Shown piece by piece: positions 36,306 to 44,680 of a stretch of 64,000 nucleotides of DNA. The notes under the pieces were generated by a model that was given only the letters and a program-made list of their open reading frames with translations, had not been told where the DNA came from and made no database searches. This DNA comes from Ruegeria sp. R13_0 (GTDB lineage Bacteria > Pseudomonadota > Alphaproteobacteria > Rhodobacterales > Rhodobacteraceae), in the NCBI RefSeq assembly GCF_017743995.1, contig NZ_JAGHRB010000010.1, forward strand, positions 157,444 through 221,443, read 5' to 3'. How positions within the stretch are numbered: the first letter of the stretch is position 1; every line of letters starts with the position of its first letter. A program made the position numbers and the translations under genes.

Positions 36306-36406
36306 GATCGCTTTGCGTTTGATTTGAATCGAAATACGCTGCCTCTCCCTGCGGTCGAACGCGCATTTCGATCTCTTTTCTACGGAAAAAACGCAAAACG
36401 CTTTAG
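36306..36406 (+). repeat. 101-bp dispersed intergenic repeat, copy A
   Basis: Matches, in inverted orientation, the segment 56556-56656 over exactly 101 bases. About 13 positions differ, 11 of them in one block of about 18 bases. The ends are imperfect inverted repeats (ATCGCTTTGCGTTT against AAAGCGTTTTGCGTTT), and an inner TCGAAAT/ATTTCGA pair can form a second stem. Its right end contains the phaR stop codon. No coding capacity. Probably a non-autonomous mobile or REP-like element. Confidence 0.85.
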
Positions 36407-36951
36407 TTCAGTTTCGAAAGCTTCTGCTGCAACTCGGCCAATTGCTTTTTAATGTCGTCAAGATCCTCTTTCGGTTCGGACTCGTCCTCTTTGTCGGGGC
36501 CTGACCAGTTGCCGGACAACCCACCGGTCATCGCCTTGAGGAACGCCTGTTGCTGCGCCTGCATCGCCTCAAACCCCGGCATCTGAGACATCGGGTTCAT
36601 GGCGTTCATGTTCTCCATCATCTTGCTTTGGCTTTCGCGCAGCATGTCGAACGAGCTTTGCAGGAATTGCGGCATCATACCCCCGCCCGGCACCATGTAG
36701 CTGCGCACCAGATCGTTCAGAACATTCACCGGCAAGACGTTCTCGCCCCGGCTTTCATGTTCGGCAATGATTTGCAAAAGGTACTGGCGGGTCAGGTCAT
36801 CGCCTGTCTTCAGATCAATGATCTGAACTTCGCGCCCGTCGCGGATGAACCCCGCAATGTCTTCGAGCGTCACGTAGTCGCTGGTCTCGGTGTTATACAG
36901 CCGACGGCTGGCATAACGTTTGATCAACAACGGTTTTTCTTTGTCCGACAC
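36403..36951 (-). CDS. phaR: Polyhydroxyalkanoate synthesis repressor PhaR
   Basis: A 182-residue DNA-binding regulator that senses PHA granules and represses phasin and synthase genes. The N-terminal PHB/PHA accumulation regulator domain has LLIKRYASRRLYNTETSDYVTLEDIAGFIRDGREV (about 8-43), followed by a second conserved part with DLTRQYLLQIIAEHE. The C-terminus is Met/Gln-rich and ends in a coiled coil. I chose the GTG at 36951, preceded by GGGAGGG, because upstream residues are unrelated to the family. The TAA stop falls inside the 101-bp repeat. A CTGC-type half palindrome upstream suggests autoregulation. Confidence 0.92.
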   Translation of the reverse strand: MSDKEKPLLIKRYASRRLYNTETSDYVTLEDIAGFIRDGREVQIIDLKTGDDLTRQYLLQIIAEHESRGENVLPVNVLNDLVRSYMVPGGGMMPQFLQSSFDMLRESQSKMMENMNAMNPMSQMPGFEAMQAQQQAFLKAMTGGLSGNWSGPDKEDESEPKEDLDDIKKQLAELQQKLSKLN

Positions 36952-36972
36952 CTTGTACCCTCCCCAAGGATG

Positions 36973-36983
36973 ATGCGTTGCAG
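36973..36983. promoter_or_regulatory. PhaR-operator-like site before phaR
   Basis: ATGCGTTGCAG differs by one base from the CTGCGTTGCAG site upstream of phaP. It sits 22 bases before the phaR start codon, in a position suited to autoregulation. Confidence 0.4.
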
Positions 36984-37005
36984 CAGAGGTTATGCGACTG
37001 CAGCA

Positions 37006-37037
37006 CAAAAAGAAAGGGCAGGTCAATCGACCTGCCC
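37006..37037 (-). terminator. Terminator of phaP
   Basis: On the minus strand, GGGCAGGTC and GACCTGCCC form an exact 9-bp stem followed by TTTCTTTTT. It separates phaP from phaR. Confidence 0.85.
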
Positions 37038-37085
37038 AACGCGATGGCACCTATAGGGAGGATAAGATGCTCGTCGCGGACGTTC

Positions 37086-37532
37086 TTACTTAGCAGCTGT
37101 TGCTTTCTTGGCAGCAGTCGTAACTTCGTTGGTCGCTTTCTTGACAGCTGCGGTTGCTTCCTCAGCAGCGTCTTTGCCAGCGGCCATCAGCAGCTCAACA
37201 GTTTCCGACTGAACTTTTTTCGCGATCTCAGCGAAAGCAGCCATGTTTTCAGCGGCAACTTCAGCCGACGCGCTTGCGAAGTCGGTTGCGGCTTTTGCGT
37301 AGTCAGCAGGCTCGGCCTTTGCTTTCGACATCTCGGTCAGCTTGGCCAGGGTTTCCTTGGTCCATTTGTTCGAGATTTCAGCCGATTTCTCAGCCGCTTC
37401 CAGAGCAACGCCCGACAGCTTTTCGTTCAGCGCTGCGGTCGATTTGAAGGCACCTTCCATTGCGGTGGTGTCTACCGGAAATGCGCCCATGACGTCTTTC
37501 ATGATCGCGGTGAAGTCTTGGGTCTTTGCCAT
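37086..37532 (-). CDS. phaP: Phasin (PHA granule-coating protein)
   Basis: A 148-residue, almost entirely helical protein rich in Ala, Lys and Glu, with the phasin pattern FKSTAALNEKLSGVALEAAEKSAEISNKW (about 29-57) and a Lys/Ala-rich C-terminal tail (AAVKKATNEV then AAKKATAAK). Phasins coat PHA granules and control their number and size. Two CTGC-N3-GCAG palindromes 30 bases apart lie upstream, where PhaR would repress it. It has its own terminator. Confidence 0.92.
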   Translation of the reverse strand: MAKTQDFTAIMKDVMGAFPVDTTAMEGAFKSTAALNEKLSGVALEAAEKSAEISNKWTKETLAKLTEMSKAKAEPADYAKAATDFASASAEVAAENMAAFAEIAKKVQSETVELLMAAGKDAAEEATAAVKKATNEVTTAAKKATAAK

Positions 37533-37598
37533 TGTCCTAATCCTTTTTGCCGAACCGGGCCCACCCCGGCTTTCATCAGCTTGGGGATAATATGATTT

Positions 37599-37609
37599 CT
37601 GCGTTGCAG
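37599..37609. promoter_or_regulatory. PhaR operator candidate upstream of phaP, site 1
   Basis: CTGC-GTT-GCAG palindrome, 66 bases before the phaP start. TGC-rich palindromes of this form are known PhaR targets in Rhodobacter and Paracoccus. Confidence 0.6.
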
Positions 37610-37628
37610 CATTTCAAGTTTTTTCTTG

Positions 37629-37639
37629 CTGCGATGCAG
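37629..37639. promoter_or_regulatory. PhaR operator candidate upstream of phaP, site 2
   Basis: CTGC-GAT-GCAG palindrome, exactly 30 bases from site 1 and therefore on about the same helical face. It lies between phaC and phaP. Confidence 0.6.
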
Positions 37640-37663
37640 AAAAAATCGAGTTTCATTTTGAAA

Positions 37664-39466
37664 TCAGCGATTTGCCTTGAGCAAAACATAGCTCCCAGGC
37701 GCCGGACACAGGCTTGGATGCTCCGAATCACCCGTTTCGCGCGCCGGAACTTGCTTGCCAGACCGTTTCTTCAGCCAAGCGCCCCACATCGGCCACCAGG
37801 ATCCTTCGTGAAAGTCAGCGTCTTTTAACCAGGCCTCGGCATCCAACTTCAGATCAGGGTTGGTGTAGTGGCCGTATTTCTTCTTGCTGGGCGGGTTCAC
37901 AATTCCGGCGATATGGCCGGACTCTGATACGACAAAAGTCTTGGACTTGGACCCCATCTGCTGAACACCGCGATAGCAGTCTTTCCAGCGGGCGATATGG
38001 TCCGTCTCGCAGGTGATAGCCATCAGGGGGACGTCCACATTCCTGACATGCAGTTTGTGGCCCAGCATCTCAAAGCCATCGCCTACGAATTCGTTGTGCT
38101 GGCACAGGCCGCGCAGATACTGCACCGCCATCTTGCCGGGCAGGTTCGAGCCGTCGCCGTTCCAATACAGCAGGTCAAAGGCCGGAGGGGTCTCGCCCAT
38201 CATATAGCTTCGGATTGCCGGCGTGTAGATCAGGTCGCGCGAACGCAGGAAGGACATTGTGCGCCCAAGGATCCACGCTCGCAGAAGGCCATCCTTGGCG
38301 ACCTGATCCTCGATCCCATCCACAAAGTCGTTTTGCAAAAACGGCGTGAACTCTCCCTGATCACCGAAGTCGGTCAGAGCTGTAAAGAAGGTCGCCGACT
38401 TGACCGATTTGTCCCCGCGCTGTTTGAGTAGGGACAGGGTCAGGCTGAGCGTGGTGCCCGCAATGCAATACCCGACGGCGTTGACCTGTTTTACTTTGCA
38501 GATCTTCTTGACCGTCTCGATCGCAGTCAGGAACCCGTCCTGAATATAGTCCTCCATCCCCACATCGGCGTAGGTGGAATCGGGGTTTATCCAGCTGACG
38601 ACAAACAGAGTGTATCCCTGCTCGGTCACCCATTTGATCAGGCTGTTCTGGGTTTTGAGGTCGAGAATGTAGAATTTGTTGATCCACGGCGGGAACAGTA
38701 CGATAGGCGTTTCGTGCACCGTATCGGTTGCCGGTTTGTATTGGATCAGTTCCATCATACGGTTGCGATAGACGACATCGCCGGGGCTGGTCGCAATATT
38801 GACCCCAACCTCGAAGGCACTGTCATCGGCAAGCTTGACCACGAGCTCACCATCATTGGCCTCGAGATCCGAGACGAGGTTCTCAAGCCCCTGGATCAGG
38901 GATTGCCCCTCGGTTTCGACAGCTTTCTCCAAGGCATCGGGGTTGGTTGCCAGAAAATTGGTGGGGGCCATCAGGTCAATGATCTGCTGCGAGAAATACT
39001 GAAGGCGCTGCTTGTCTTTCTCTTCAAGGTCCTCAACCGACGACACCGCCTGCGCGATGGCATCGGCATTGGTCTGGTACTGCTGGCGGATCAAGCGAAA
39101 ATAGGGGTTGGTGTCCCAAAGCGGGTTGGAAAAGCGCTTGTCCTTAGACTTGGGTTCGTCTTCATCCACTTCGCCTGTGGCCAGGGCCTGCTGCGCCTCG
39201 GCAAAGTTCAGAACGGATTTGCCCCAGTATTCGATCTGCTGTTCCAGAAGTTTGGCGGGATTCTGCAAGGCTTCGGCCCAATAGGCCGTTGCCGCACGTG
39301 CATAAAGCTCTTGATTCGGGCCGTCCAACGCCGGGACATGAGACTTTTTCGAAGCCATGACTTCGATCAGGCGCGTGGACAGCGCCTCAACCTTCTCCAT
39401 ATTTTCTTTAATGCGTTCAATATGTTCTTCGGTAACTTGGCCCGTATTGTCTTCACTTGTTGTCAT
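37664..39466 (-). CDS. phaC: Class I polyhydroxyalkanoate synthase
   Basis: A 600-residue granule-bound polymerase joining (R)-3-hydroxyacyl-CoA units. The N-terminal PhaC_N region includes NPYFRLIRQQYQTNADAI. The lipase-like box with the catalytic Cys is GYCIAGTTLS (about 331-340). The catalytic Asp lies in the DVPLMAITCETDHIA region and the His in SESGHIAGIVNPPS. PLWPPWINKFYILDL-type sequence is present as FPPWINKFYILDLKTQNS. It diverges from phaZ across a region with a CTGC-N3-GCAG site. The start ATG at 39466 follows a GGTGA element. Confidence 0.93.
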   Translation of the reverse strand: MTTSEDNTGQVTEEHIERIKENMEKVEALSTRLIEVMASKKSHVPALDGPNQELYARAATAYWAEALQNPAKLLEQQIEYWGKSVLNFAEAQQALATGEVDEDEPKSKDKRFSNPLWDTNPYFRLIRQQYQTNADAIAQAVSSVEDLEEKDKQRLQYFSQQIIDLMAPTNFLATNPDALEKAVETEGQSLIQGLENLVSDLEANDGELVVKLADDSAFEVGVNIATSPGDVVYRNRMMELIQYKPATDTVHETPIVLFPPWINKFYILDLKTQNSLIKWVTEQGYTLFVVSWINPDSTYADVGMEDYIQDGFLTAIETVKKICKVKQVNAVGYCIAGTTLSLTLSLLKQRGDKSVKSATFFTALTDFGDQGEFTPFLQNDFVDGIEDQVAKDGLLRAWILGRTMSFLRSRDLIYTPAIRSYMMGETPPAFDLLYWNGDGSNLPGKMAVQYLRGLCQHNEFVGDGFEMLGHKLHVRNVDVPLMAITCETDHIARWKDCYRGVQQMGSKSKTFVVSESGHIAGIVNPPSKKKYGHYTNPDLKLDAEAWLKDADFHEGSWWPMWGAWLKKRSGKQVPARETGDSEHPSLCPAPGSYVLLKANR

Positions 39467-39490
39467 TTTAACAATTCACCCCTACTCTCG

Positions 39491-39501
39491 CTGCTATGCA
39501 G
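39491..39501. promoter_or_regulatory. PhaR operator candidate between phaC and phaZ
   Basis: CTGC-TAT-GCAG palindrome, 24 bases before the phaC start codon and 76 bases before phaZ. Same half-sites as the two phaP-proximal palindromes. Confidence 0.6.
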
Positions 39502-39577
39502 AATAACGTCGCGGACGTTGGTCGACAAAGCGACGAATGGTCCGAACTCTTAGGTTGATACTCCGGAGGATCCTTCG

Positions 39578-40849
39578 ATGCGCTACATGATGACCTACGA
39601 TCTGATGGAAACCATGCGCAATACGAACCAATGGCTTGGTTCGACGGCAAATGCGATGGCCTCCTACCCACTGTTTTCGATGGTCCCGAACCCGGCGTTC
39701 AGCTGGATGGCCGCTTGGGGTGAAGTGACCGAGCGCACCTTTCAACGCATGGTCGCGAAGCCCGATTGGGGCATCCGGACTTTCACGTGTGAAGATGGCA
39801 AAGATCATCTGGTCGAAGTCACCTCGGTTCTGGAGCGTCCCTTTGGGGACCTTCTCCATTTCAAGGTAAACGGGCGCGAAACGCAACCTCGCAAGGTGCT
39901 TTTGGTGGCTCCGATGTCCGGTCACTACGCGACATTGCTGCGCTCGACTGTCAAAAGCCTGCTGGTCAATTGCGAAGTTTACATCACCGATTGGCATAAC
40001 GCGCGCGATATCCCCGTGTCCGCCGGAAAGTTCGATGTCGAGGATTACACCCTCTACCTTGTCGATTTTATGAAAGAGCTTGGCCCAGACACCCACGTGG
40101 TCGCCGTGTGCCAACCTGCGCCGCTGACACTGGCCGCGACCGCCTATCTGGCCGAGGTCGAACCAAAGGCCCAGCCCAGCACCCTGACCCTGATCGGTGG
40201 CCCGGTCGATCCCGATGCCACCCCGACAGACGTGACCGACTTTGGCCGCCGCGTCACGATGGGTCAGTTGGAAGAGACCATGATCCAGCGCGTTGGTTTC
40301 AAATACAAAGGCGTGGGTCGGATGGTGTATCCCGGCCTGTTGCAGCTGGCGTCGTTCATGTCGATGAATGCCGAACGCCACTCCTCTGCCTTCACGGATC
40401 AGATCCAGCGCGTGATGCGGGGGGAAGCGTCGGATCATGACGCCCATAACCGCTTCTACGATGAATACCTTGCCGTCATGGATATGCCGGCCGAGTTCTA
40501 CCTTTCCACGGTTGAACGCATTTTCAAAAACCGCGAGATCGGGCGGAACGAATTTGTCGTCGCCGGGCATAAGGTTGATATGGGCAAAATCACCGACGTG
40601 GCTGTGAAAACCGTGGAAGGCGCGAATGACGATATCTCGGCGCCTGGGCAGTGTATCGCCGCGCTTGATCTGTGTACCGGTCTGCCGGACAGCAAGAAAG
40701 CCAGCCATGTCGAACCCGGTGCGGGGCATTACGGCATCTTCGCAGGCCGCAGCTGGCGCGACAATATCCGCCCGCTGGTCATCGACTTCATGAACGAGAA
40801 CAGCCGCAAACCGCGTCGTCGGGCGGCCAACAGCAACAAAGTTGCATAA
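39578..40849 (+). CDS. phaZ: Intracellular polyhydroxyalkanoate depolymerase
   Basis: A 423-residue PHB depolymerase of the intracellular type, mobilising stored polymer. The Cys-containing box VAVCQPAPLTLAA (about 173-185), the ITDWHNARDIPVS segment (about 138-150), and the C-terminal HVEPGAGHYGIFAGRSWRDNI with the catalytic His are characteristic. It is divergent from phaC. GGAGGAT precedes the ATG. The N-terminal MRYMMTYDLMETMRNTNQW is typical of the family. Confidence 0.92.
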   Translation: MRYMMTYDLMETMRNTNQWLGSTANAMASYPLFSMVPNPAFSWMAAWGEVTERTFQRMVAKPDWGIRTFTCEDGKDHLVEVTSVLERPFGDLLHFKVNGRETQPRKVLLVAPMSGHYATLLRSTVKSLLVNCEVYITDWHNARDIPVSAGKFDVEDYTLYLVDFMKELGPDTHVVAVCQPAPLTLAATAYLAEVEPKAQPSTLTLIGGPVDPDATPTDVTDFGRRVTMGQLEETMIQRVGFKYKGVGRMVYPGLLQLASFMSMNAERHSSAFTDQIQRVMRGEASDHDAHNRFYDEYLAVMDMPAEFYLSTVERIFKNREIGRNEFVVAGHKVDMGKITDVAVKTVEGANDDISAPGQCIAALDLCTGLPDSKKASHVEPGAGHYGIFAGRSWRDNIRPLVIDFMNENSRKPRRRAANSNKVA

Positions 40850-40854
40850 GGGCT

Positions 40855-41433
40855 TTGGCGTCAGAGTCTGACCTCACCTTTTCTTGCGCCTGCGGGACAC
40901 TGACAGGCCGCATCACATCTGATGGTGCGCGTCTGGGTACCCATGCCGAATGTTTTTGCCACGACTGCCGTGCGGCCCAGCTTTACTTCGGCCAACCCGA
41001 CCCGGCCCCCGGCCCGGTTGAGGTGTTTCAAATCGCCCCCGACGAAGTCACGATTGACAGCGGCAGCGAACATTTGGCGGCGATGTCACTGAGCCCGAAG
41101 GGTATGCTGCGATGGTATGCCAAATGCTGCAACGCGCCATTGGCAACGACGCCACGCACCGCCAGATTTCCCTTTGCGGGGTTCATCGCATTGCGTATCG
41201 CCGATCATGCGCGGCTTGGCCCGATCTCAACACGTGGCTTCGTGCCTCGGCCCAACGGCAAGCAAAAGCACGAAAATCTGGCTCCGGCGGCAATCGGTTT
41301 GTTGCGCCGCGTGATCAAATCAAGGCTATCTGGCGGGTGGAAGAACACGCCGTTCTTTGATCCCGAGAGTTTTGAACCAGTCGTGACACCGACGGTGATC
41401 AGCAAAGAGGAACGCGCGGCGCTCTACCCCTAG
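40855..41433 (+). CDS. DUF6151-type cysteine-rich protein
   Basis: A roughly 192-residue protein with CACGTLTGRI near its start and CFCHDCRAAQLYFG and CCNAPLATTP later, a Cys pattern resembling GFA/DUF6151 zinc-binding proteins. No ATG precedes the first Cys motif in this frame after phaZ ends. A TTG at 40855, just after AAGGG, is the best start, which would place it six bases beyond phaZ and make translational coupling likely. Function is unknown. Its stop overlaps that of the convergent hydrolase gene by four bases (CTAG). Confidence 0.75.
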   Translation: MASESDLTFSCACGTLTGRITSDGARLGTHAECFCHDCRAAQLYFGQPDPAPGPVEVFQIAPDEVTIDSGSEHLAAMSLSPKGMLRWYAKCCNAPLATTPRTARFPFAGFIALRIADHARLGPISTRGFVPRPNGKQKHENLAPAAIGLLRRVIKSRLSGGWKNTPFFDPESFEPVVTPTVISKEERAALYP

Positions 41434-42140
41434 GCCATGCGCACGGGTTCATCCAGCCACGCCTGCATCAGGTCGATCACCTGCCCGGGCGCTTCCAGCG
41501 TTGGCAGATATCCAGCCGCGTCGATTGTGTGCATCACCGCATTCGGGATCATGTCCGCCATGAAGGCATGCTTGCGCTCGGGCGTCAGCCGGTCATGTTT
41601 TCCACACAGGATCAGGCTGGGCGCTTTGATCCGTCGCAACGTGCCCTGCTGATCCGCCCGCTTCTGCAGAGCACGCATCTGGGTAACAAACACCTCCGGA
41701 CCCAGATCCAGCGCCATCGCCAGCAGGTCATTCAACACAGGGATACGCTGCGGCCCCGGCGCCAGAGTGTCTGACCCCACAACCTGCCGCATCACCTCCT
41801 CAAGCCGACCGGCCTGCGCGCCGATGATCAGATCCTCCCGCGCCGCGGCGATCTGCGGGGTGTCGGCCTGCGCATCGGTCGAGATCAGGCACAGCCGGGA
41901 CACCCGATCCGGGGCGCGGCGGACAAGCTCCAACGCCACCACGCCGCCCAGCCCGTGCCCAGCCAGCGCGAAGCGGTGGGGCAGCTGATCCAACAGATCC
42001 GAGGCGATCTCTTCGATCCGTTCCCCCCGACTGATCGCCGAGACGACCACGGCGCGGCGGCGTGAAAAGGCATCAATTTGGGGATGAAACAGCCGGGCAT
42101 CACTCATCAAACCCGGCAACAACACCAGCGGCTCAATCAC
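41430..42140 (-). CDS. Alpha/beta hydrolase-fold protein lacking catalytic Ser and His
   Basis: A 236-residue alpha/beta-hydrolase-like protein: LVLLPGLMSDARLFHPQ for the oxyanion strand, LAGHGLGGVVALEL for the nucleophile elbow and LCGKHDRLTP for the acid residue. The elbow normally reads GHSMGG or GHSLGG, but here residue 63 is Gly. The catalytic His, normally in AGHLPTLE, is Tyr211 in AAGYLPTLEAP. Asp183 is retained. The frame is otherwise intact, so this looks like a preserved non-enzymatic homologue, or an enzyme with an unusual mechanism. Confidence 0.8.
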   Translation of the reverse strand: MIEPLVLLPGLMSDARLFHPQIDAFSRRRAVVVSAISRGERIEEIASDLLDQLPHRFALAGHGLGGVVALELVRRAPDRVSRLCLISTDAQADTPQIAAAREDLIIGAQAGRLEEVMRQVVGSDTLAPGPQRIPVLNDLLAMALDLGPEVFVTQMRALQKRADQQGTLRRIKAPSLILCGKHDRLTPERKHAFMADMIPNAVMHTIDAAGYLPTLEAPGQVIDLMQAWLDEPVRMA

Positions 42141-42222
42141 GTGGGGCCTCCTTCTGCTCGGTTATCCGAGTCGTTCCTTCTGATCAGGATGGAAGGTTTG
42201 GTCCGGCCTCGCAAGGGCAACT

Positions 42223-42837
42223 TTATGGATAGGCGATTCCACGGAACGGCGGGAAATCAGCATAGCGTTTCTGACGGGCAGCAAGGGTCTCGGCTGGCTC
42301 GGCCCCCGGTCGCAAAAGGCAACCTTTGGGCGCGATATAGCTGTCGATTCGGCGCTGTGCCGTGGGCCGCCACACCAGATTTAACGCACAGAGTTTTGGA
42401 AAAAACCAGATCTCGGAATAGGCAAGATGATCATGCATCCACCACGCCAGATCGCGCCAGTCCCGCCCCTGCGCGTAGCGATCCGCAAACCAGGGGATCA
42501 CGATAGATGCACCAGCGACGCGCGCCTCACCCTGCCCCCAGTCCCAGATATGACACTCCATCGGATTGTCATTGCGCGCGCAGTTCAGCCGGTTTTCGTT
42601 GCCAAACGCATTCAAGGATGGCGATCGATAGCCCGAGCGCACCGCGACCCGGCCAAAGGTCTCCTCCAGCGGGTCGAGCAAGGTTTGGCAAAAGGCGCTG
42701 CCAGTTTCGATGGCCAGATCTGGGTTCTCAGGCAGGTTCTGCTTTTGGTGGAAATTCCCGATCTCGGAGTACAGGAAATCGCGCATGAAGAAATGCCGGG
42801 ACAGACGCACACGACCCAGCGTCTCAAGGCTCCACAT
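42223..42837 (-). CDS. Conserved hypothetical, possibly peptidase M15-like
   Basis: A 204-residue protein conserved, as far as I recall, among roseobacters. The core VAVRSGYRSPSLNAFGN resembles the SGYRSP segment of D-Ala-D-Ala carboxypeptidases of family M15. The expected His-x6-Asp zinc motif is replaced by ECHIWDWG, and a late WMHDHLAYSEIWFFP could supply another His. There is no signal peptide. I used the ATG at 42837 (MWSLETLGRVRLSRHFF); a TTG six codons earlier has a better GAGG site. Enzymatic activity is uncertain. Confidence 0.65.
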   Translation of the reverse strand: MWSLETLGRVRLSRHFFMRDFLYSEIGNFHQKQNLPENPDLAIETGSAFCQTLLDPLEETFGRVAVRSGYRSPSLNAFGNENRLNCARNDNPMECHIWDWGQGEARVAGASIVIPWFADRYAQGRDWRDLAWWMHDHLAYSEIWFFPKLCALNLVWRPTAQRRIDSYIAPKGCLLRPGAEPAETLAARQKRYADFPPFRGIAYP

Positions 42838-42877
42838 ACTGCCCGGCTTGCGCAACTCTATGCCCTCGAAGGAGGCG

Positions 42878-43870
42878 TCATTCGATCCCCTGCGTTTTCA
42901 ACCAAGTCAATATCCCATTCACCGTCGGCTTTGTCTGGTCCGGAGACATCAGGCGACCGGCAATCACATGCGACATCGGATCATCCCCCGGCCCCATCGT
43001 GACAAGCTCAACCGTTGCTGGCGCCCCCCAGGCCTCGGCCACCTTGTGGGTCTTGTCCGGGCGCACGACCTGATCATCATCCGAGAACCAGAACAGCGCC
43101 GGCACCAAAGCTTGCGAGAAATCAAGACCGTAGACCGTTTCGACCAGAATAGTCATCGGCACCACGGCCTCCCACGGGTACACGGCCGTCCAGTACTTGT
43201 TCTTTTCCGGGTCCGGCCCGGATACATCTCGTTCCGGCCCCATCAACAATGGCAACCAATCCCGAGCCCATGGCAGACCGGGTATGAACGCCCCTGTCGC
43301 ATTCACTCCGAAATTCGGCGACACAAATACCATCGCCGCGACATCCTCGCTGAGGTCCGGGTTCAAAGTGGCCGCCGCCGCCAGCGTGCCCCCGGTCGAT
43401 GTCGAAATGACTACGACCTTTTCCCCAACGGCTTTGGCCGCCGCCAGCCCTTCGGCCATGTCCTGCATCCAGCCCGAGGCGGTCGCATCGCCCATCGCCG
43501 AACCATCCCGCCCATGACCTTGCAAGCGCGCATATACCAGATTGGCCCCCAGAGCGTCAGCGACCATATCTGGCACGGGACGGATCTCTTCTGAACTGGC
43601 CGAGAAGCCATGGACATACAGCACTGAATAGGGCGTGCGCTGTTCCTTGAACCCGTCCTGCCAGATCACACGTTTTTCGACACCGGGAACGATATCGTCA
43701 AAGGCGGATTCCGTGCTTTCAAAATAGACCTGAACACCTTCGCCAAACTTGCGGGGGTCGAAATCGGGGTCCAGCTTCACTTCTTCCCGCGGCCCGAACC
43801 AATAAATCAGGCCCCCGACAACGATCAGCGCCACCAAAACCCGCCCCAGCACCCACCCGAACCAACGCAT
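42878..43870 (-). CDS. Membrane-anchored alpha/beta hydrolase (esterase/lipase-like)
   Basis: A 330-residue serine hydrolase with an N-terminal membrane anchor (about 5-24, WVLGRVLVALIVVGGLIYW). VLYVHGFSASSEE carries the oxyanion hole (about 84-96) and VVISTSTGGTLAAA the nucleophile Ser158. Asp lies in FWFSDDDQVVRP and His in DPMSHVIAG. The start overlaps the stop of the preceding hydrolase gene as TGATG, so the two are translationally coupled. Substrate unknown. Confidence 0.82.
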   Translation of the reverse strand: MRWFGWVLGRVLVALIVVGGLIYWFGPREEVKLDPDFDPRKFGEGVQVYFESTESAFDDIVPGVEKRVIWQDGFKEQRTPYSVLYVHGFSASSEEIRPVPDMVADALGANLVYARLQGHGRDGSAMGDATASGWMQDMAEGLAAAKAVGEKVVVISTSTGGTLAAAATLNPDLSEDVAAMVFVSPNFGVNATGAFIPGLPWARDWLPLLMGPERDVSGPDPEKNKYWTAVYPWEAVVPMTILVETVYGLDFSQALVPALFWFSDDDQVVRPDKTHKVAEAWGAPATVELVTMGPGDDPMSHVIAGRLMSPDQTKPTVNGILTWLKTQGIE

Positions 43871-44619
43871 CACCCATCCCCCAAAACGTCGAGAATGGCG
43901 TTTTCGATCAAGCCAAGGCACGGCCCGTCCGAGAACCGATGATCCGCATCCTTGACCAGCAACAATCGCATATCCGGTCCGGTCGCATGCTCTATTAGGC
44001 GTACGGCTGTTTCAGTCGACACAGCCGTATCAGCCGTCCCCTGCAAAAAACGTACGGGAAACGGCAAATCCAACGCGTCCCGAAGAACCAGGCGCTGCCG
44101 ACCATCCTCAATCATACGCTTGGTTATGATGTAAGGCTCCATATAGTCCGAGGGCAATTCCACATGCCCAACCTCCTCCAGCGCTGACTTCTGCGCATCT
44201 GAGAAGGACGCCCAATAGCCATCTTCGGTAAAATCCGGGGCTGCCGCGATGGTTACCATGCCAACAATTCGCTCCGGCAACGCCTTGGCCAACAGCAGCG
44301 CCTGCCAACCGCCCATCGAGGACCCAACGACCACCAAAGGCCCCTCAGTCAAAGTACTCACCGCAGCCAGCGTGTCTTCGTGCCAATCGCCAATGCAGCC
44401 GTCAGTGAACGCCTCAGAGCTTTCGCCATGCCCGGAATAGTCAAACCGCAAGAACGCCTGCCCCCGCGCCTGCGCCCAAGCCTCAAGATGAACGGCCTTG
44501 GTGCCCTCCATATCCGATTTCAAACCGCCCAGAAAAACAAGGGTCGGCCCGGCCCCTTCACTCTTGTGATACGCCAAGCGCCGCCTCTGCGCCGTTTCCA
44601 AAAAATCTGTTGCTGCCAT
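43870..44619 (-). CDS. Alpha/beta hydrolase, ABHD10/palmitoyl-thioesterase-like
   Basis: A 249-residue soluble serine hydrolase. LVFLGGLKSDMEGTKA (about 27-42) and FDYSGHGESS (about 59-68) are typical of the mitochondrial ABHD10-like group. The nucleophile is Ser101 in VVVGSSMGGWQALLL, the acid residue lies in LQGTADTAVS and the His in DADHRFSD. It is coupled to the downstream membrane-anchored hydrolase by a one-base overlap. Family members act on thioesters or glucuronides; the substrate here is unknown. Confidence 0.83.
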   Translation of the reverse strand: MAATDFLETAQRRRLAYHKSEGAGPTLVFLGGLKSDMEGTKAVHLEAWAQARGQAFLRFDYSGHGESSEAFTDGCIGDWHEDTLAAVSTLTEGPLVVVGSSMGGWQALLLAKALPERIVGMVTIAAAPDFTEDGYWASFSDAQKSALEEVGHVELPSDYMEPYIITKRMIEDGRQRLVLRDALDLPFPVRFLQGTADTAVSTETAVRLIEHATGPDMRLLLVKDADHRFSDGPCLGLIENAILDVLGDG

Positions 44620-44680
44620 GAAGTCCTCTTTGCTTTCCTGACATCATGCACGCCCCCCGCCCGAGCGCAATTCCGTGATC

